Source: Microbacterium aurugineum (GTDB lineage: Bacteria > Actinomycetota > Actinomycetes > Actinomycetales > Microbacteriaceae). From it: 64,000 nucleotides of DNA. Shown piece after piece: positions 17,723-26,648 of the stretch; position 1 is the stretch's first letter; every line of letters begins with the position of its first letter. Location: positions 1,426,001-1,490,000 of the forward strand of contig NZ_CP078078.1 in assembly GCF_023101205.1 (NCBI RefSeq), in the 5' to 3' direction. The notes beneath the pieces are model-generated. The model was not told the origin of the DNA, did no database searches, and saw only the letters and a list, made by a program, of their open reading frames with translations. Position numbers and translations under genes: made by a program.

Positions 17723-18939
17723 TGGCGGGACCGCTCCCTCTCGGAGATCCGGCGCCGACGGACGGGCATCTTCCCTCCGACCTCGTGATCGACCCGAACG
17801 TCCCGTTCTCCGCCTACCTGCACATTCCGTTCTGCACCGTTCGCTGCGGTTACTGCGACTTCAACACGTACACCTCGACCGAGCTGCGCGGGGCGAAGCA
17901 GGAAGACTACGCATCGACGTTGATCTCCGAGATCGCGCTCGCCCGTCGGGTGCTGGCTGATGCCGGGGCACTGCGTCCGATGGACACGGTCTTCTTCGGG
18001 GGTGGCACTCCGACACTCCTCCCCGCGGGAGACCTTGCCCGCATGCTCGAGGCGGCGACCGGAGCCTTCGGCCTCGCAGACGGGGCGGAGGTGACCGTCG
18101 AGGCGAACCCCGACACCGTGACCCCCGCGGTCGCCCGCACACTCGCCGACGCCGGCGTCACGCGGATGTCGGTGGGCATGCAGTCCGCCGTTCCCCACGT
18201 GCTCGCGTCCCTCGATCGCACGCACCGCCCCGAGAACGTGCGCACCGCGGTGGCTGCGGCGAAGGACGCCGGACTGGCGGTGAGCGTCGACCTGATCTAC
18301 GGCGCACCGGGGGAGTCGCTCGCGGATTGGGAGGCCTCTCTCGATGCGGCACTCGCCCTCGAGCCCGACCACATCTCGGCGTACGCGCTCATCATCGAGG
18401 ACGGCACCAAGCTCGCGCGCCAGATTCGTCGGGGCGAGGTCCCGACGCCGGACGATGACCTGCAGGCCGACATGTACGAGCTCGCCGATGCCCGCCTCGG
18501 GGCCGGGGGTTTCGATTGGTACGAGGTGAGCAACTTTGCGCGCACTCCGGAGCGACGCTCGCGGCACAACCTTGCCTATTGGCGGGGGACTGACTGGTGG
18601 GGGTTCGGCCCCGGTGCGCACAGCCACGTGGCCGGTCTGCGGTGGTGGAACGTGAAGCACCCGGCCGCCTACGCGCAGAGGCTCGCGGCATCCGAGTCGC
18701 CGGCGGCGGGAACCGAGCGCCCCGATGAGGAGTCGCGCACGCTGGAGCGGATCCTGCTGCTCAGCCGGATCCGCGAGGGGATCGCCGTCGATGAGGTGCC
18801 CGCCGGGAACCGGAGCCGGGTCGCGGGCCTCATCGCCGATGGCCTCGTCGACCCTGCGGCCGCGATCCGGGGGCGCATCCAGCTGACTCTGCGAGGGCGG
18901 CTCCTCGCGGATGCCGTGGTACGTGCGCTGACCGACTGA
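17722..18939 (+). CDS. hemW: Radical SAM heme chaperone HemW (HemN-like)
   Basis: The 405-residue protein has the radical-SAM motif HIPFCTVRCGYCDFNTYT with cysteines at 38, 42 and 45, plus FFGGGTPTLL and a C-terminal HemN-type domain starting near HNLAYWRGTDWWGFGPGAHS. The CxxxCxxC followed by Asp-Phe-Asn and the absence of the fourth cysteine-type changes seen in HemN favour HemW, a heme-binding chaperone, rather than coproporphyrinogen dehydrogenase; older annotations call it HemN. The ATG overlaps the upstream stop. Convergent with the carboxylesterase gene 13 bases later. Confidence 0.9.
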   Translation: MAGPLPLGDPAPTDGHLPSDLVIDPNVPFSAYLHIPFCTVRCGYCDFNTYTSTELRGAKQEDYASTLISEIALARRVLADAGALRPMDTVFFGGGTPTLLPAGDLARMLEAATGAFGLADGAEVTVEANPDTVTPAVARTLADAGVTRMSVGMQSAVPHVLASLDRTHRPENVRTAVAAAKDAGLAVSVDLIYGAPGESLADWEASLDAALALEPDHISAYALIIEDGTKLARQIRRGEVPTPDDDLQADMYELADARLGAGGFDWYEVSNFARTPERRSRHNLAYWRGTDWWGFGPGAHSHVAGLRWWNVKHPAAYAQRLAASESPAAGTERPDEESRTLERILLLSRIREGIAVDEVPAGNRSRVAGLIADGLVDPAAAIRGRIQLTLRGRLLADAVVRALTD

Positions 18940-18952
18940 CGCCGGAGCGCTG

Positions 18953-20371
18953 TCAGCCCGGAAGCAGGTCCATGCCCGCGGTGCGGCGCTGCGGCACCGT
19001 CGCACTGACCGTATCGAACACCCGCGTCCGACGCTCGGAGCCGTACACGGGCCAGCCCGGATCTCCGCCGCTCACGAACCCGACCCACGCTGTGTTCATC
19101 TCGGTCGCGAGTGCGCCCGGTGCCGCGGTGCCGGCGAGTCGTCGCGCCTCCTCATCGTCGAGCCGGTCGAACACGAAGCCGAGTTCGAGCGCATGCGCCG
19201 CTCGGAGGGCTCGAACGGGACTGGGCCACGCGAATTCGTAGACGTGCGTGCTCTCGGGGCGTGCGGATGCCACACGGCTCAGCGGTGCGCGCAGCATCAT
19301 GTCGGTGACGAGTTGCCCGAAAACCTCTCCCGTGTTGGCTCCGGGGAATGCGGACCGGTACTCGGACACCGAGCGGCGCGGGATGCGCGAGAGGAGACGT
19401 GCGGCCTGCAGCTTGAACTCGCTGATGCCGGCGAGCGCCTCGGGCGGGAACCACAATCGGTACTCGTCGGTGTTGCTGCCGATGAGCAGTGGCGTGTCGA
19501 TCTCGCCGAGGACCTCGTGAGGGGACCGCGGAAGGCTGTCCGGATCGATCGCGATCTGGAAGCCGGGTGCGCCGCCGAGCGGGGAGGAGCCTGCGGACTG
19601 TTCTCTCCTCGCGTCGAGGAGCTGCGCGGGCGAGAGCGCGGCGAACGAGTCCCGATCGGCGTGGACCCCGAGGCGCTTCGCGAGCTGCGCCGTCACACGT
19701 CCCGCCTTCTTCGGGGTCTGCGCCTGGAGCGGGCCCGACTCGATGATCGCGCGACTGATGAGAGCGCGGGAGTCGTCTCGGGCGAGCAAGGCCGCCACGA
19801 TCGCGCCGCCCGCCGATTCCCCCATCGCCGTGATGTGTGATGGATCCCCGCCGAACGCCGAGATCTCGCGGTGCACCCACTCCACGGCCGCAGCAGCGTC
19901 GCGCAGACCGAGATTGCGGGGGGCGCCGTCGAGGACGGAGAAGCCCTCGGAACCCAGACGGTAGTTGATGGAGACGAAGACGATGCCCGCCCTGGCGAAC
20001 ACCGCCCCGTCGTAGAGCGGCAGCGCGGCAGTGCCCCGCTCGAGCGCTCCGCCATGGATCCACAGCAGCACGGGGGCATCGGACGCGTCGGTCGGAGCCC
20101 ACACGTTCGCGGTCAGGATGTCGTCACCGTCGAGGATCACCGACCCCAGCAGCTCGCCGATCGGACCCGCGTACGGCACCTGCGGTGAGGTCGGGCCGAA
20201 GCGGGTGGCCTCGCGGACGCCGGACCAGGCATCGACCGGCTGGGTGGCGCGGAATCGGTTCGCCCCGAACGGCGCCTGCGCATAGGGAATGCCGAGGTAA
20301 CGGACGACCCCGCCCTCCTCGGTGCCGCGGACGATGCCGCACGACAGGGTGGCCTGGGGTGAGGTGGTCAT
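18953..20371 (-). CDS. Type-B carboxylesterase / lipase family protein
   Basis: The 472-residue protein is a carboxylesterase type B: early GIPYAQAPFGANRF, oxyanion-hole WIHGGAL (about 105-111), VFVSINYRLGSEGF, and nucleophile motif GESAGG with Ser186. It hydrolyses ester bonds of an unknown substrate and lacks a signal peptide. ATG 20371 is chosen because a TAGGAT box lies seven bases upstream; the ATG at 20380 would overlap that box, and longer extensions would run through the hrcA promoter. Monocistronic and divergent from hrcA. Confidence 0.88.
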   Translation of the reverse strand: MTTSPQATLSCGIVRGTEEGGVVRYLGIPYAQAPFGANRFRATQPVDAWSGVREATRFGPTSPQVPYAGPIGELLGSVILDGDDILTANVWAPTDASDAPVLLWIHGGALERGTAALPLYDGAVFARAGIVFVSINYRLGSEGFSVLDGAPRNLGLRDAAAAVEWVHREISAFGGDPSHITAMGESAGGAIVAALLARDDSRALISRAIIESGPLQAQTPKKAGRVTAQLAKRLGVHADRDSFAALSPAQLLDARREQSAGSSPLGGAPGFQIAIDPDSLPRSPHEVLGEIDTPLLIGSNTDEYRLWFPPEALAGISEFKLQAARLLSRIPRRSVSEYRSAFPGANTGEVFGQLVTDMMLRAPLSRVASARPESTHVYEFAWPSPVRALRAAHALELGFVFDRLDDEEARRLAGTAAPGALATEMNTAWVGFVSGGDPGWPVYGSERRTRVFDTVSATVPQRRTAGMDLLPG

Positions 20372-20378
20372 GAGCGTC

Positions 20379-20384
20379 ATCCTA
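20379..20384 (-). promoter_or_regulatory. -10 box (TAGGAT) for the carboxylesterase
   Basis: TAGGAT on the minus strand ends seven bases before the ATG at 20371, predicting a leaderless mRNA. Confidence 0.5.
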
Positions 20385-20432
20385 GGGTTGTGCGTCTGCA
20401 GTACGGAGATCACCGAGCTGAACGGGGTAGGA

Positions 20433-20459
20433 TTGGCACTCTGAACGTCCGAGTGCCAG
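20433..20459 (+). promoter_or_regulatory. CIRCE operator (HrcA-binding site)
   Basis: TTGGCACTC, a 9-base spacer, and GAGTGCCAG form the controlling inverted repeat of chaperone expression (consensus TTAGCACTC-N9-GAGTGCTAA). A TAGGAT -10-like hexamer at 20428-20433 abuts it, so HrcA bound here would block initiation of its own hrcA-dnaJ transcript. Confidence 0.92.
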
Positions 20460-20473
20460 CGGAAGGGAAGGCG

Positions 20474-21505
20474 ATGGTCACAGAGCGAGGACTCCAGGTT
20501 CTCCGCGCGATCGTGCAGGACTACGTCGAGACCCACGAACCCGTCGGCAGCCGTTCCATCGTGGACCGCCACTCCTTCGGCGTTTCCGCGGCGACCATCC
20601 GCAACGACATGGCGCTGCTCGAAGACGAAGAACTCATCACGGCGCCGCACACGTCTTCAGGGCGGGTGCCCACCGACAAGGGCTATCGCGTCTTCGTGAA
20701 TCATCTCGCGCAGCTGCGACCGCTCTCCTCGGCGCAGCGCTCCGCCATCGAGTCGTTCCTCGGCGAGCCGGCCGACCTCGACGACCTCATGGTGCGCACG
20801 GTCCGGGTGCTGACCCAGCTCACCGGCCAGGTCGCACTCGCGCAGTACCCCTCGTTCGCCCGCGCACACGTCACGCACGTGGAGCTCGTCGCGCTGGCGC
20901 CCAATCGGCTCCTGATCGTCCTCGTCACCGACGCCGGGGGAGTGTCGCAGCGTGTGGCCATGTTGCCGGAGGCGATCGACGAGGCCGAGATGGCGGTGCT
21001 GTGGGCGCGCCTGTCCGCGCTGATCACGGGGCAGGGCATCGGCGAGGCATCCGACCGGCTTCAGGGGCTGCTCGCGGCGGATGAGGTGGCCAAGGACCGC
21101 GTGCTGCGCTCGATCGCCGGTGTCGTGATGGATGAACTCGGCGGGTTCCGGCAGGAGCGTCTGGTGATGGCGGGTGCCGCCACCCTCGCACGTCGAGAAC
21201 AGGACTTCCGTGGAAGCATCCATCCGCTTCTCGAAGCGATCGAGGAGCAGGTGACGCTGCTGCGGCTGATGAGCGAGATGGTGACCGACGAGCACGGACT
21301 CGCGGCCAGCATCGGCACGGAGAACGCGCCGTTCGGCCTCGGTGAGGCATCGATCGTCGCCAGCAACTACGCCGCCCCCAGCGGTACGGCGCGAGTCGGC
21401 GTCATGGGGCCGACGCGCATGGACTACCCGAGCAACCTCGCCGCAGCACGGGCCGTAGCCCGCTACCTGTCGCGGATGCTCGACGAAGATGAGGCAGGCC
21501 GCTGA
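20474..21505 (+). CDS. hrcA: Heat-inducible transcription repressor HrcA
   Basis: The 343-residue protein matches HrcA: N-terminal winged helix with YVETHEPVGSRSIVDRHSFG and SAATIRNDMALLEDE (recognition helix), PHTSSGRVPTDKGYR, a GAF-like dimerisation domain, and a C-terminal helical tail with LSRMLDEDEAGR. It binds CIRCE and is reactivated by chaperonin after heat shock. The start at 20474 follows a GGAAGGGAAGG sequence and lies 14 bases past the CIRCE. It leads a cluster with dnaJ and rsmE; no groEL lies in this window. Confidence 0.97.
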   Translation: MVTERGLQVLRAIVQDYVETHEPVGSRSIVDRHSFGVSAATIRNDMALLEDEELITAPHTSSGRVPTDKGYRVFVNHLAQLRPLSSAQRSAIESFLGEPADLDDLMVRTVRVLTQLTGQVALAQYPSFARAHVTHVELVALAPNRLLIVLVTDAGGVSQRVAMLPEAIDEAEMAVLWARLSALITGQGIGEASDRLQGLLAADEVAKDRVLRSIAGVVMDELGGFRQERLVMAGAATLARREQDFRGSIHPLLEAIEEQVTLLRLMSEMVTDEHGLAASIGTENAPFGLGEASIVASNYAAPSGTARVGVMGPTRMDYPSNLAAARAVARYLSRMLDEDEAGR

Positions 21506-21541
21506 CGCGGCCGCCGAGAGAACACACGCAGAAAGGCGATT

Positions 21542-22657
21542 GTGGCGGACCACTATGAGGTTCTCGGGGTGTCCCGGGACGCTTCCACCGACGAGATCAA
21601 GAAGGCGTATCGACGTCTTGCGCGACAGCTGCACCCGGATGTGAATCCCGGTGAGGACGCAGCGGAGCGCTTCAAGCTCGTCACCCACGCGTACGACGTC
21701 CTCAGCGATGACGACTCGCGTCGCCGCTACGACATGGGCGGCGGGGACGGCGCTGCCGGCAACTTCGGCGGCTTCGGCGGCTTCGGGGACATCTTCGAGA
21801 CGTTCTTCGGCGCGTCGCAGGGCGGTGGGCGCGGCGCGCGTCCGCGTTCGCGTCGGGAGCGCGGGCAGGACGCACTCGTGCGGGTGTCCCTCGACCTGGG
21901 CGATGTGGTGTTCGGTGCACATCGCGACATCGAGGTCGATACGGCCGTGCTGTGCGAGACCTGTCAGGGGTCCTGCTGCCAGGAGGGCACCTCGCCCGTC
22001 ACGTGCGACATCTGCGGTGGCTCGGGGCACGTGCAGCGACAGGTGCGGAGCCTCCTCGGCAACGTCGTGACCTCCCAGCCGTGCGGCACCTGCGAGGGGT
22101 ACGGCACCACCATCCCGCATCCGTGCGGCACCTGCGGCGGGCAGGGACGCGTGCGCTCGCGTCGGACGGTCTCCCTCGACATCCCGGCCGGCGTCGAGAC
22201 CGGACTCCGCCTCCAGCTCCCCGGTTCCGGGGAGGTCGGCAAGGCGGGCGGTCCGAACGGAGATCTGTACGTCGAGGTGACGGTCAACGCCCACCCGGCG
22301 TTCAGCCGTGACGGCGATGACCTGCTCGCGACGCTCGAAGTGTCGATGACCGACGCGATCCTCGGCACCGAGACCACGATCCAGGGACTGGATGGTGAGG
22401 TCGATCTCGAGATCCGGGCCGGCGTGCAGTCCGGTGACGTGCTGACCATCAAGGGGCGAGGCATCACCCCGCTCCGTGGCACGCAGCGCGGTGATCTGCG
22501 CGTCGGCGTCCAGGTGCTCACCCCGACCAGACTCGATTCGGCGCAGCGGGCTCTCATCGAGGACTTCGCGAAGAAGACCAAGGCCCCGGACCCCCAGCTC
22601 GCGCAGTTCCAGCAGGGCCTCTTCTCGAAGCTCCGCGATCGTTTCCGCAGCCACTGA
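21542..22657 (+). CDS. dnaJ: Chaperone protein DnaJ (HrcA-linked copy)
   Basis: The 371-residue cochaperone has a J-domain with HPD at residues 31-33, a Gly/Phe-rich stretch ([18 protein letters not shown]), a central zinc-binding region and the C-terminal substrate-binding domains. The zinc region has four CxxC pairs, but the first reads CETCQGSCC instead of CxxCxGxG, so two extra cysteines replace the second glycine region; I recall this variant in other actinobacterial copies. It stimulates DnaK. The GTG start follows GAAAGG. This is the hrcA-linked DnaJ, probably heat-regulated, distinct from a dnaK-linked copy expected elsewhere. Confidence 0.95.
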   Translation: MADHYEVLGVSRDASTDEIKKAYRRLARQLHPDVNPGEDAAERFKLVTHAYDVLSDDDSRRRYDMGGGDGAAGNFGGFGGFGDIFETFFGASQGGGRGARPRSRRERGQDALVRVSLDLGDVVFGAHRDIEVDTAVLCETCQGSCCQEGTSPVTCDICGGSGHVQRQVRSLLGNVVTSQPCGTCEGYGTTIPHPCGTCGGQGRVRSRRTVSLDIPAGVETGLRLQLPGSGEVGKAGGPNGDLYVEVTVNAHPAFSRDGDDLLATLEVSMTDAILGTETTIQGLDGEVDLEIRAGVQSGDVLTIKGRGITPLRGTQRGDLRVGVQVLTPTRLDSAQRALIEDFAKKTKAPDPQLAQFQQGLFSKLRDRFRSH

Positions 22658-22659
22658 TC

Positions 22660-23388
22660 ATGGCTCTGCACTTCTTGGTCGAGTCGGCCTCGGACGCGGT
22701 TGTCGGCGATGTCGTCTCCTTGACCGGGGCCGAGGCGAAGCACGCGGCCGTCGTCCGTCGACTTCGAGTCGGTGAAGAGGTGACCGTCGGTGACGGAGCC
22801 GGAGTGTGGCTGACCGGTGCAGCGGAGGAGGTGTCCCCGACACGCGTGGAGGTGCGAATCGCCCGGCGCTCGGAGCACCCGGCTCCGTCTCCGCGGATCA
22901 CCCTCGTCCAGGCGCTGGCGAAGGGCGACCGGGACGAGCTCGCCGTGCAGGCGGCCTGCGAGCTCGGAGTCGACGAGATCGTGCCCTGGCAGGCGGCGCG
23001 CAGTGTCTCCCGCTGGGAAGGGCCGAAGGCGGTGAAGGGCCGCGAGCGGTGGGCGACCATCGTCCGCGAAGCCGCCAAGCAGGCCCACCGCTCGTGGCTT
23101 CCGGACGTCGTCGCCCCGGCGTCGACGAGACAACTCGCCGAACGTGCGAGCTCACAGCGTGTCCTCGTGCTCGACCCCACCGCGGCGGTGCGCCTGTCGG
23201 AGATCGAGGCAGACGGCCGCGATCTGATGCTGGTGGTGGGGCCGGAAGGCGGGATCTCGGACGAGGAACTCGACCGGCTTACCGAGGCGGGTGCCGAGCG
23301 CGTACGTCTCGGCGACACGGTGCTGCGCACATCGACGGCAGGTCCGGCCGCGATCGCCGTGCTCTCCGTGACCCTCGGGCGCTGGTGA
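22660..23388 (+). CDS. rsmE: 16S rRNA (uracil(1498)-N(3))-methyltransferase
   Basis: The 242-residue protein is RsmE: an N-terminal PUA-like domain (GAEAKHAAVVRRLRVGEE) and a SPOUT-fold methyltransferase domain with LVQALAKGDRDE, LVVGPEGGISDEEL and the knotted C-terminal SAM-binding stretch LGDTVLRTSTAG. It methylates U1498 of 16S rRNA. The ATG lies two bases after the dnaJ stop, as in many Gram-positive genomes, so it belongs to the hrcA-dnaJ transcript. Confidence 0.95.
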   Translation: MALHFLVESASDAVVGDVVSLTGAEAKHAAVVRRLRVGEEVTVGDGAGVWLTGAAEEVSPTRVEVRIARRSEHPAPSPRITLVQALAKGDRDELAVQAACELGVDEIVPWQAARSVSRWEGPKAVKGRERWATIVREAAKQAHRSWLPDVVAPASTRQLAERASSQRVLVLDPTAAVRLSEIEADGRDLMLVVGPEGGISDEELDRLTEAGAERVRLGDTVLRTSTAGPAAIAVLSVTLGRW

Positions 23389-23432
23389 CCTCCCGCGCCG
23401 AGGCGACAGGGGAGCGGGCATGCCGCGATCAG

Positions 23433-23438
23433 TAGACT
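23433..23438 (+). promoter_or_regulatory. -10 box (TAGACT) for the HIT-phoH-ybeY-era cluster
   Basis: TAGACT ends seven bases before the ATG of the HIT-family gene, predicting a leaderless mRNA for a five-gene cluster. Confidence 0.55.
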
Positions 23439-23445
23439 TGAGCAC

Positions 23446-23796
23446 ATGACGGAACCCTCGATCTTCACGCGCATTCTGAACGGGGAGATCCCTGCCGAGA
23501 TCCTCGGGGAGACGGAGCGGGTCTTCGCGCTGCGGGACATCGCTCCGCAGGCTCCCGTGCACCTGCTCGTCGTACCCAAGTCCGCCGACTACCGCGACGT
23601 CACCGAACTCGCTGCCGGAGACCCGTCGCTCCTGGCCGAGATGGTCGCGTTCGCCACGGAGTTGGCTGCGAAGCACAGCGACGACGGCGACTTCCGCCTC
23701 GTCTTCAACACCGGCGCCGGTGCCGGACAGACCGTTTTCCACGTCCATGCGCATGTGCTGGCCGGAGGATTGACTGAGAAGAGTGTCGGTGCCTGA
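23446..23796 (+). CDS. HIT family nucleotide-binding protein (HinT type)
   Basis: The 116-residue protein opens SIFTRILNGEIPAEIL and ends with the histidine triad HVHAH at 99-103, the catalytic site of HinT purine nucleoside phosphoramidases. Size and architecture match. It starts the cluster HIT-phoH-ybeY-CNNM-era. Its 3' end overlaps the phoH-like frame by 14 bases. Promoter evidence supports the ATG. Confidence 0.93.
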   Translation: MTEPSIFTRILNGEIPAEILGETERVFALRDIAPQAPVHLLVVPKSADYRDVTELAAGDPSLLAEMVAFATELAAKHSDDGDFRLVFNTGAGAGQTVFHVHAHVLAGGLTEKSVGA

Positions 23797-24901
23797 GAAT
23801 CACGAACCGCAGGAGCGCAGCCTGGGCGGCCGGCCTCCCGAGTCCGTCGAGACGATCTATGCCGACGGAGTCGCCATGGTGCAGCTGCTCGGTCCGCAGG
23901 ACCGTCTGCTGCGGATGCTCGAGAGGGAGCATCCTGACGTCCAGGTGCTCGTCCGCGGGAACGAGATCACCCTCAGCGGTGACACCGACGCGGTCGGGAA
24001 GGCGAAGGCGCTCGTGGAGGAGCTGCTTGCAATGACCCGGGCCGGGCACGATCTGGCTCCGAGCGACGTCTCCAGTTCCGCACGCATGCTGCGTCAGGAG
24101 GGGGGACCGCGGCCCAGCGAGGTGCTCGGTGAGGCGATCCTGACGACGCGCGGGAAGGTGATCCGTCCGAAGACCCTCGGCCAGAAGGAGTACGTCGACG
24201 CGATCGAGGAGAACACGGTCGTCTTCGGCATTGGTCCCGCCGGTACCGGCAAGACCTACCTCGCGATGGCGAAGGCCGTTCAGGCGCTGCAGCGCAAGGA
24301 GGTCACCCGGATCATCCTCACGCGGCCCGCGGTCGAGGCGGGGGAGCGGCTCGGGTTCCTTCCCGGCACGCTCACCGACAAGATCGACCCGTACCTGCGG
24401 CCGTTGTACGACGCCCTCAACGAGATGATGGACCCGGAGATCGTCCCGCGTCTGATGGCGACGGGGACCATCGAGGTCGCTCCGCTCGCGTACATGCGCG
24501 GGCGCACGCTGAACGATTCTTTCGTCGTGCTCGACGAGGCCCAGAACACCACGCCCGAGCAGATGAAGATGTTCCTCACCCGTCTCGGCTTCGGCACGCG
24601 GATGGTGGTGACGGGCGACATCACCCAGGTCGACCTCCCGCAGGGCTCGTCTGGTCTCCGACTCGTGACGCGTGTGCTCGACGGTATCGACGACATCCAC
24701 TTCGCGCGGCTCACCAGCGCCGACGTCGTGCGGCACTCGCTGGTCGGCCGCATCGTCGACGCATACAGCGAGTACGACGAGAAGCGCACCGCCCAGCGCT
24801 TCGAACGCGAACAGGCCGCCGAGTTCGCCAACAGGGCCGACCGCCGAGGGGCGCAGCGCCCCGGACCGCGGGACCGCATGCCGAAACGAGGACTCTCATG
24901 A
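23783..24901 (+). CDS. PhoH-like P-loop ATPase
   Basis: The 372-residue protein combines a KH-like N-terminal region (about 20-90, with VLVRGNEITLSGDTDAV) and a PhoH ATPase domain with Walker A GPAGTGKT and Walker B-like VVLDEAQNTT. PhoH-like proteins (YbeZ type) act with YbeY in rRNA processing; ybeY is the next gene, overlapping by four bases. The start is either GTG 23783 or GTG 23789, both inside the HIT gene; the difference is two residues. The basic tail (RRGAQRPGPRDRMPKRG) may contact RNA. Confidence 0.94.
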   Translation: MSVPENHEPQERSLGGRPPESVETIYADGVAMVQLLGPQDRLLRMLEREHPDVQVLVRGNEITLSGDTDAVGKAKALVEELLAMTRAGHDLAPSDVSSSARMLRQEGGPRPSEVLGEAILTTRGKVIRPKTLGQKEYVDAIEENTVVFGIGPAGTGKTYLAMAKAVQALQRKEVTRIILTRPAVEAGERLGFLPGTLTDKIDPYLRPLYDALNEMMDPEIVPRLMATGTIEVAPLAYMRGRTLNDSFVVLDEAQNTTPEQMKMFLTRLGFGTRMVVTGDITQVDLPQGSSGLRLVTRVLDGIDDIHFARLTSADVVRHSLVGRIVDAYSEYDEKRTAQRFEREQAAEFANRADRRGAQRPGPRDRMPKRGLS

Positions 24902-25356
24902 TCGAGATCAACAACGAGTCGGCCATCGACGTCGACGAGACCGTGCTGCAGCGGCTCACGGACTACAACCTCGCGCAGCTCCACGTCAGCCCGGATGCCG
25001 AGGTCGCCATCGTCCTCGTGGACGAGGGTGCCATGGAGGCGCTTCACGTGCAGTGGATGGACGAGCCCGGTCCCACCGACGTGCTCAGCTTCCCGATGGA
25101 CGAGCTCCGTCCCGGCACCGAGGACCGTCCGACCGCTCCCGGACTGCTGGGCGACATCGTGCTGTGCCCCCAGGTGGCCGAGACACAGGCTCAGGCGGCG
25201 AAGCACACGCTGATGGACGAGCTCATCCTGCTCACCACGCACGGGCTGCTCCACCTCCTCGGCTTCGATCATGCTGAACCCGACGAGGAGCGTGAGATGT
25301 TCGGACTGCAGAAGGAGCTGATCCAGGGCTTCGCCGCGTCCGAACGCCGCCGATGA
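24898..25356 (+). CDS. ybeY: Endoribonuclease / rRNA maturation factor YbeY
   Basis: The 152-residue protein has the zinc motif HGLLHLLGFDH (HxxxHxxxxxH) near its C-terminus and PTDVLSFPMDE in the middle, both diagnostic of YbeY. It takes part in 16S rRNA 3' maturation and 70S quality control. Four-base overlaps with the phoH-like gene and the CNNM gene indicate translational coupling. Confidence 0.97.
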   Translation: MIEINNESAIDVDETVLQRLTDYNLAQLHVSPDAEVAIVLVDEGAMEALHVQWMDEPGPTDVLSFPMDELRPGTEDRPTAPGLLGDIVLCPQVAETQAQAAKHTLMDELILLTTHGLLHLLGFDHAEPDEEREMFGLQKELIQGFAASERRR

Positions 25357-26648
25357 CGGCCGTCCTCCTGCTCATCGGAGCCGTCCTGCTGGTCGCCTTC
25401 GGCGGTCTCATGGCCGCGATCGATGCCGCGTACGGTGTCACCTCCCGCGTCGGTCTCGCCGATATGGCGAATGAGGGGCGCAAAGCGAAGGCTCTGCGAC
25501 GCATCGCCGCCGATCTGGATGCGCACGTCAACGCCGTCGCCTTCATCCGCGTGCTGGCGGAGGTCACCGCAGCCGTCCTCGTGACGGTCGCGTTCACGAT
25601 CCTCATCGACAACAACTGGTGGGCGATGCTCGCCGCCGCGGTGCTGATGACGGCGATCACGTTCGTGCTCGTCGGTGCGAGTCCGCGCTCCTTCGGCCGC
25701 CAGCACGCCGAAGGCATGATCCGCCGGACCGCGTCGATCGTGCGCGGCCTCCGCATCATCCTCGGCCCGCTCGCCCAGGCTCTCGTGGTGCTGGGCAACA
25801 GGGTCACGCCGGGCACCGGTCGCAGCTCCTTCACGAGTGAGGATCAGTTGCTCAGCATGGTCGACGAGGCCGCCTCCAACGACCTCATCGAGGAAGACGA
25901 TCGCGACCTCATCCACTCGGTGTTCGACTTCACCGATCAGTTCGTCCGCGCCGTGATGGTGCCCCGGACCGAGATGGTGACGGTCGATGCGACCGCCACG
26001 ACCGACGAGGCAATGTCGCTGTTCCTGAACCGCGGCGTCTCGAGGATGCCGGTCGTGGATGATGACGCGGATGACGTCGTCGGCGTTCTGTATCTCAAGG
26101 ACCTCGTGCAGTTCGCGTATCGCGATGACAGCGCCTGGCGGGCCGCGTCGATCCGGCCGATCGCACGGCCTGCGACCTTCGTGCCGGAGTCCATGCGCGC
26201 GGAGACCCTGCTGCAGCAGATGAAGCGCGACGCCGTGCACGTGTGCCTGGTGATCGACGAGCACGGAGGAATCTCGGGGCTCGTGACGCTGGAGGACCTG
26301 ATCGAGGAACTCGTGGGAGAGATCTCGGATGAGTACGATCAGGTATCCGCAGAATTCGTCGACCTCGGTCACGGACGATACCGCGTGAGCGCGCGTCTCT
26401 CCCTCGAAGACGTGGGTGATCTCTTCGGCCTCGAGCTCGAGGATGAAGACGTCGACTCGATCGGCGGCTTGCTCGGCAAGGCGCTGGGACAGGTTCCGCA
26501 GCCCGGCGCGACGGCCACCGTGGCAGGGCTGGTTCTGACGGGTGGGGCATCTCGTGGTCGTGGTCGCGGGATCGCGACGGTGTTCGTGGAACGGGCGGCA
26601 GGGGAACCTGTCGCGACGCAGGATGAAGGAGAGCGAGACGATGACTGA
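25353..26648 (+). CDS. CNNM/CorC-type hemolysin family membrane protein with CBS domains
   Basis: The 431-residue protein has an N-terminal DUF21/CNNM transmembrane region (three to four helices, residues 1-145), a CBS pair (about 200-320, with VMVPRTEMVTV and HVCLVIDEHGGISGLVTLEDLIEELVGEI-type sequence) and a C-terminal CorC_HlyC domain. Such proteins are implicated in magnesium or cobalt homeostasis. In Gram-positive genomes a member often lies between ybeY and era, as here. Its stop overlaps the era start by eight bases. Confidence 0.92.
   Translation: MTAVLLLIGAVLLVAFGGLMAAIDAAYGVTSRVGLADMANEGRKAKALRRIAADLDAHVNAVAFIRVLAEVTAAVLVTVAFTILIDNNWWAMLAAAVLMTAITFVLVGASPRSFGRQHAEGMIRRTASIVRGLRIILGPLAQALVVLGNRVTPGTGRSSFTSEDQLLSMVDEAASNDLIEEDDRDLIHSVFDFTDQFVRAVMVPRTEMVTVDATATTDEAMSLFLNRGVSRMPVVDDDADDVVGVLYLKDLVQFAYRDDSAWRAASIRPIARPATFVPESMRAETLLQQMKRDAVHVCLVIDEHGGISGLVTLEDLIEELVGEISDEYDQVSAEFVDLGHGRYRVSARLSLEDVGDLFGLELEDEDVDSIGGLLGKALGQVPQPGATATVAGLVLTGGASRGRGRGIATVFVERAAGEPVATQDEGERDDD

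Noticed and set aside
17722-18939. Calling this gene coproporphyrinogen dehydrogenase (hemN)
   Set aside because: Motif layout and genome context fit the HemW heme chaperone, which is often mislabelled HemN; the enzyme function is not supported by sequence alone.
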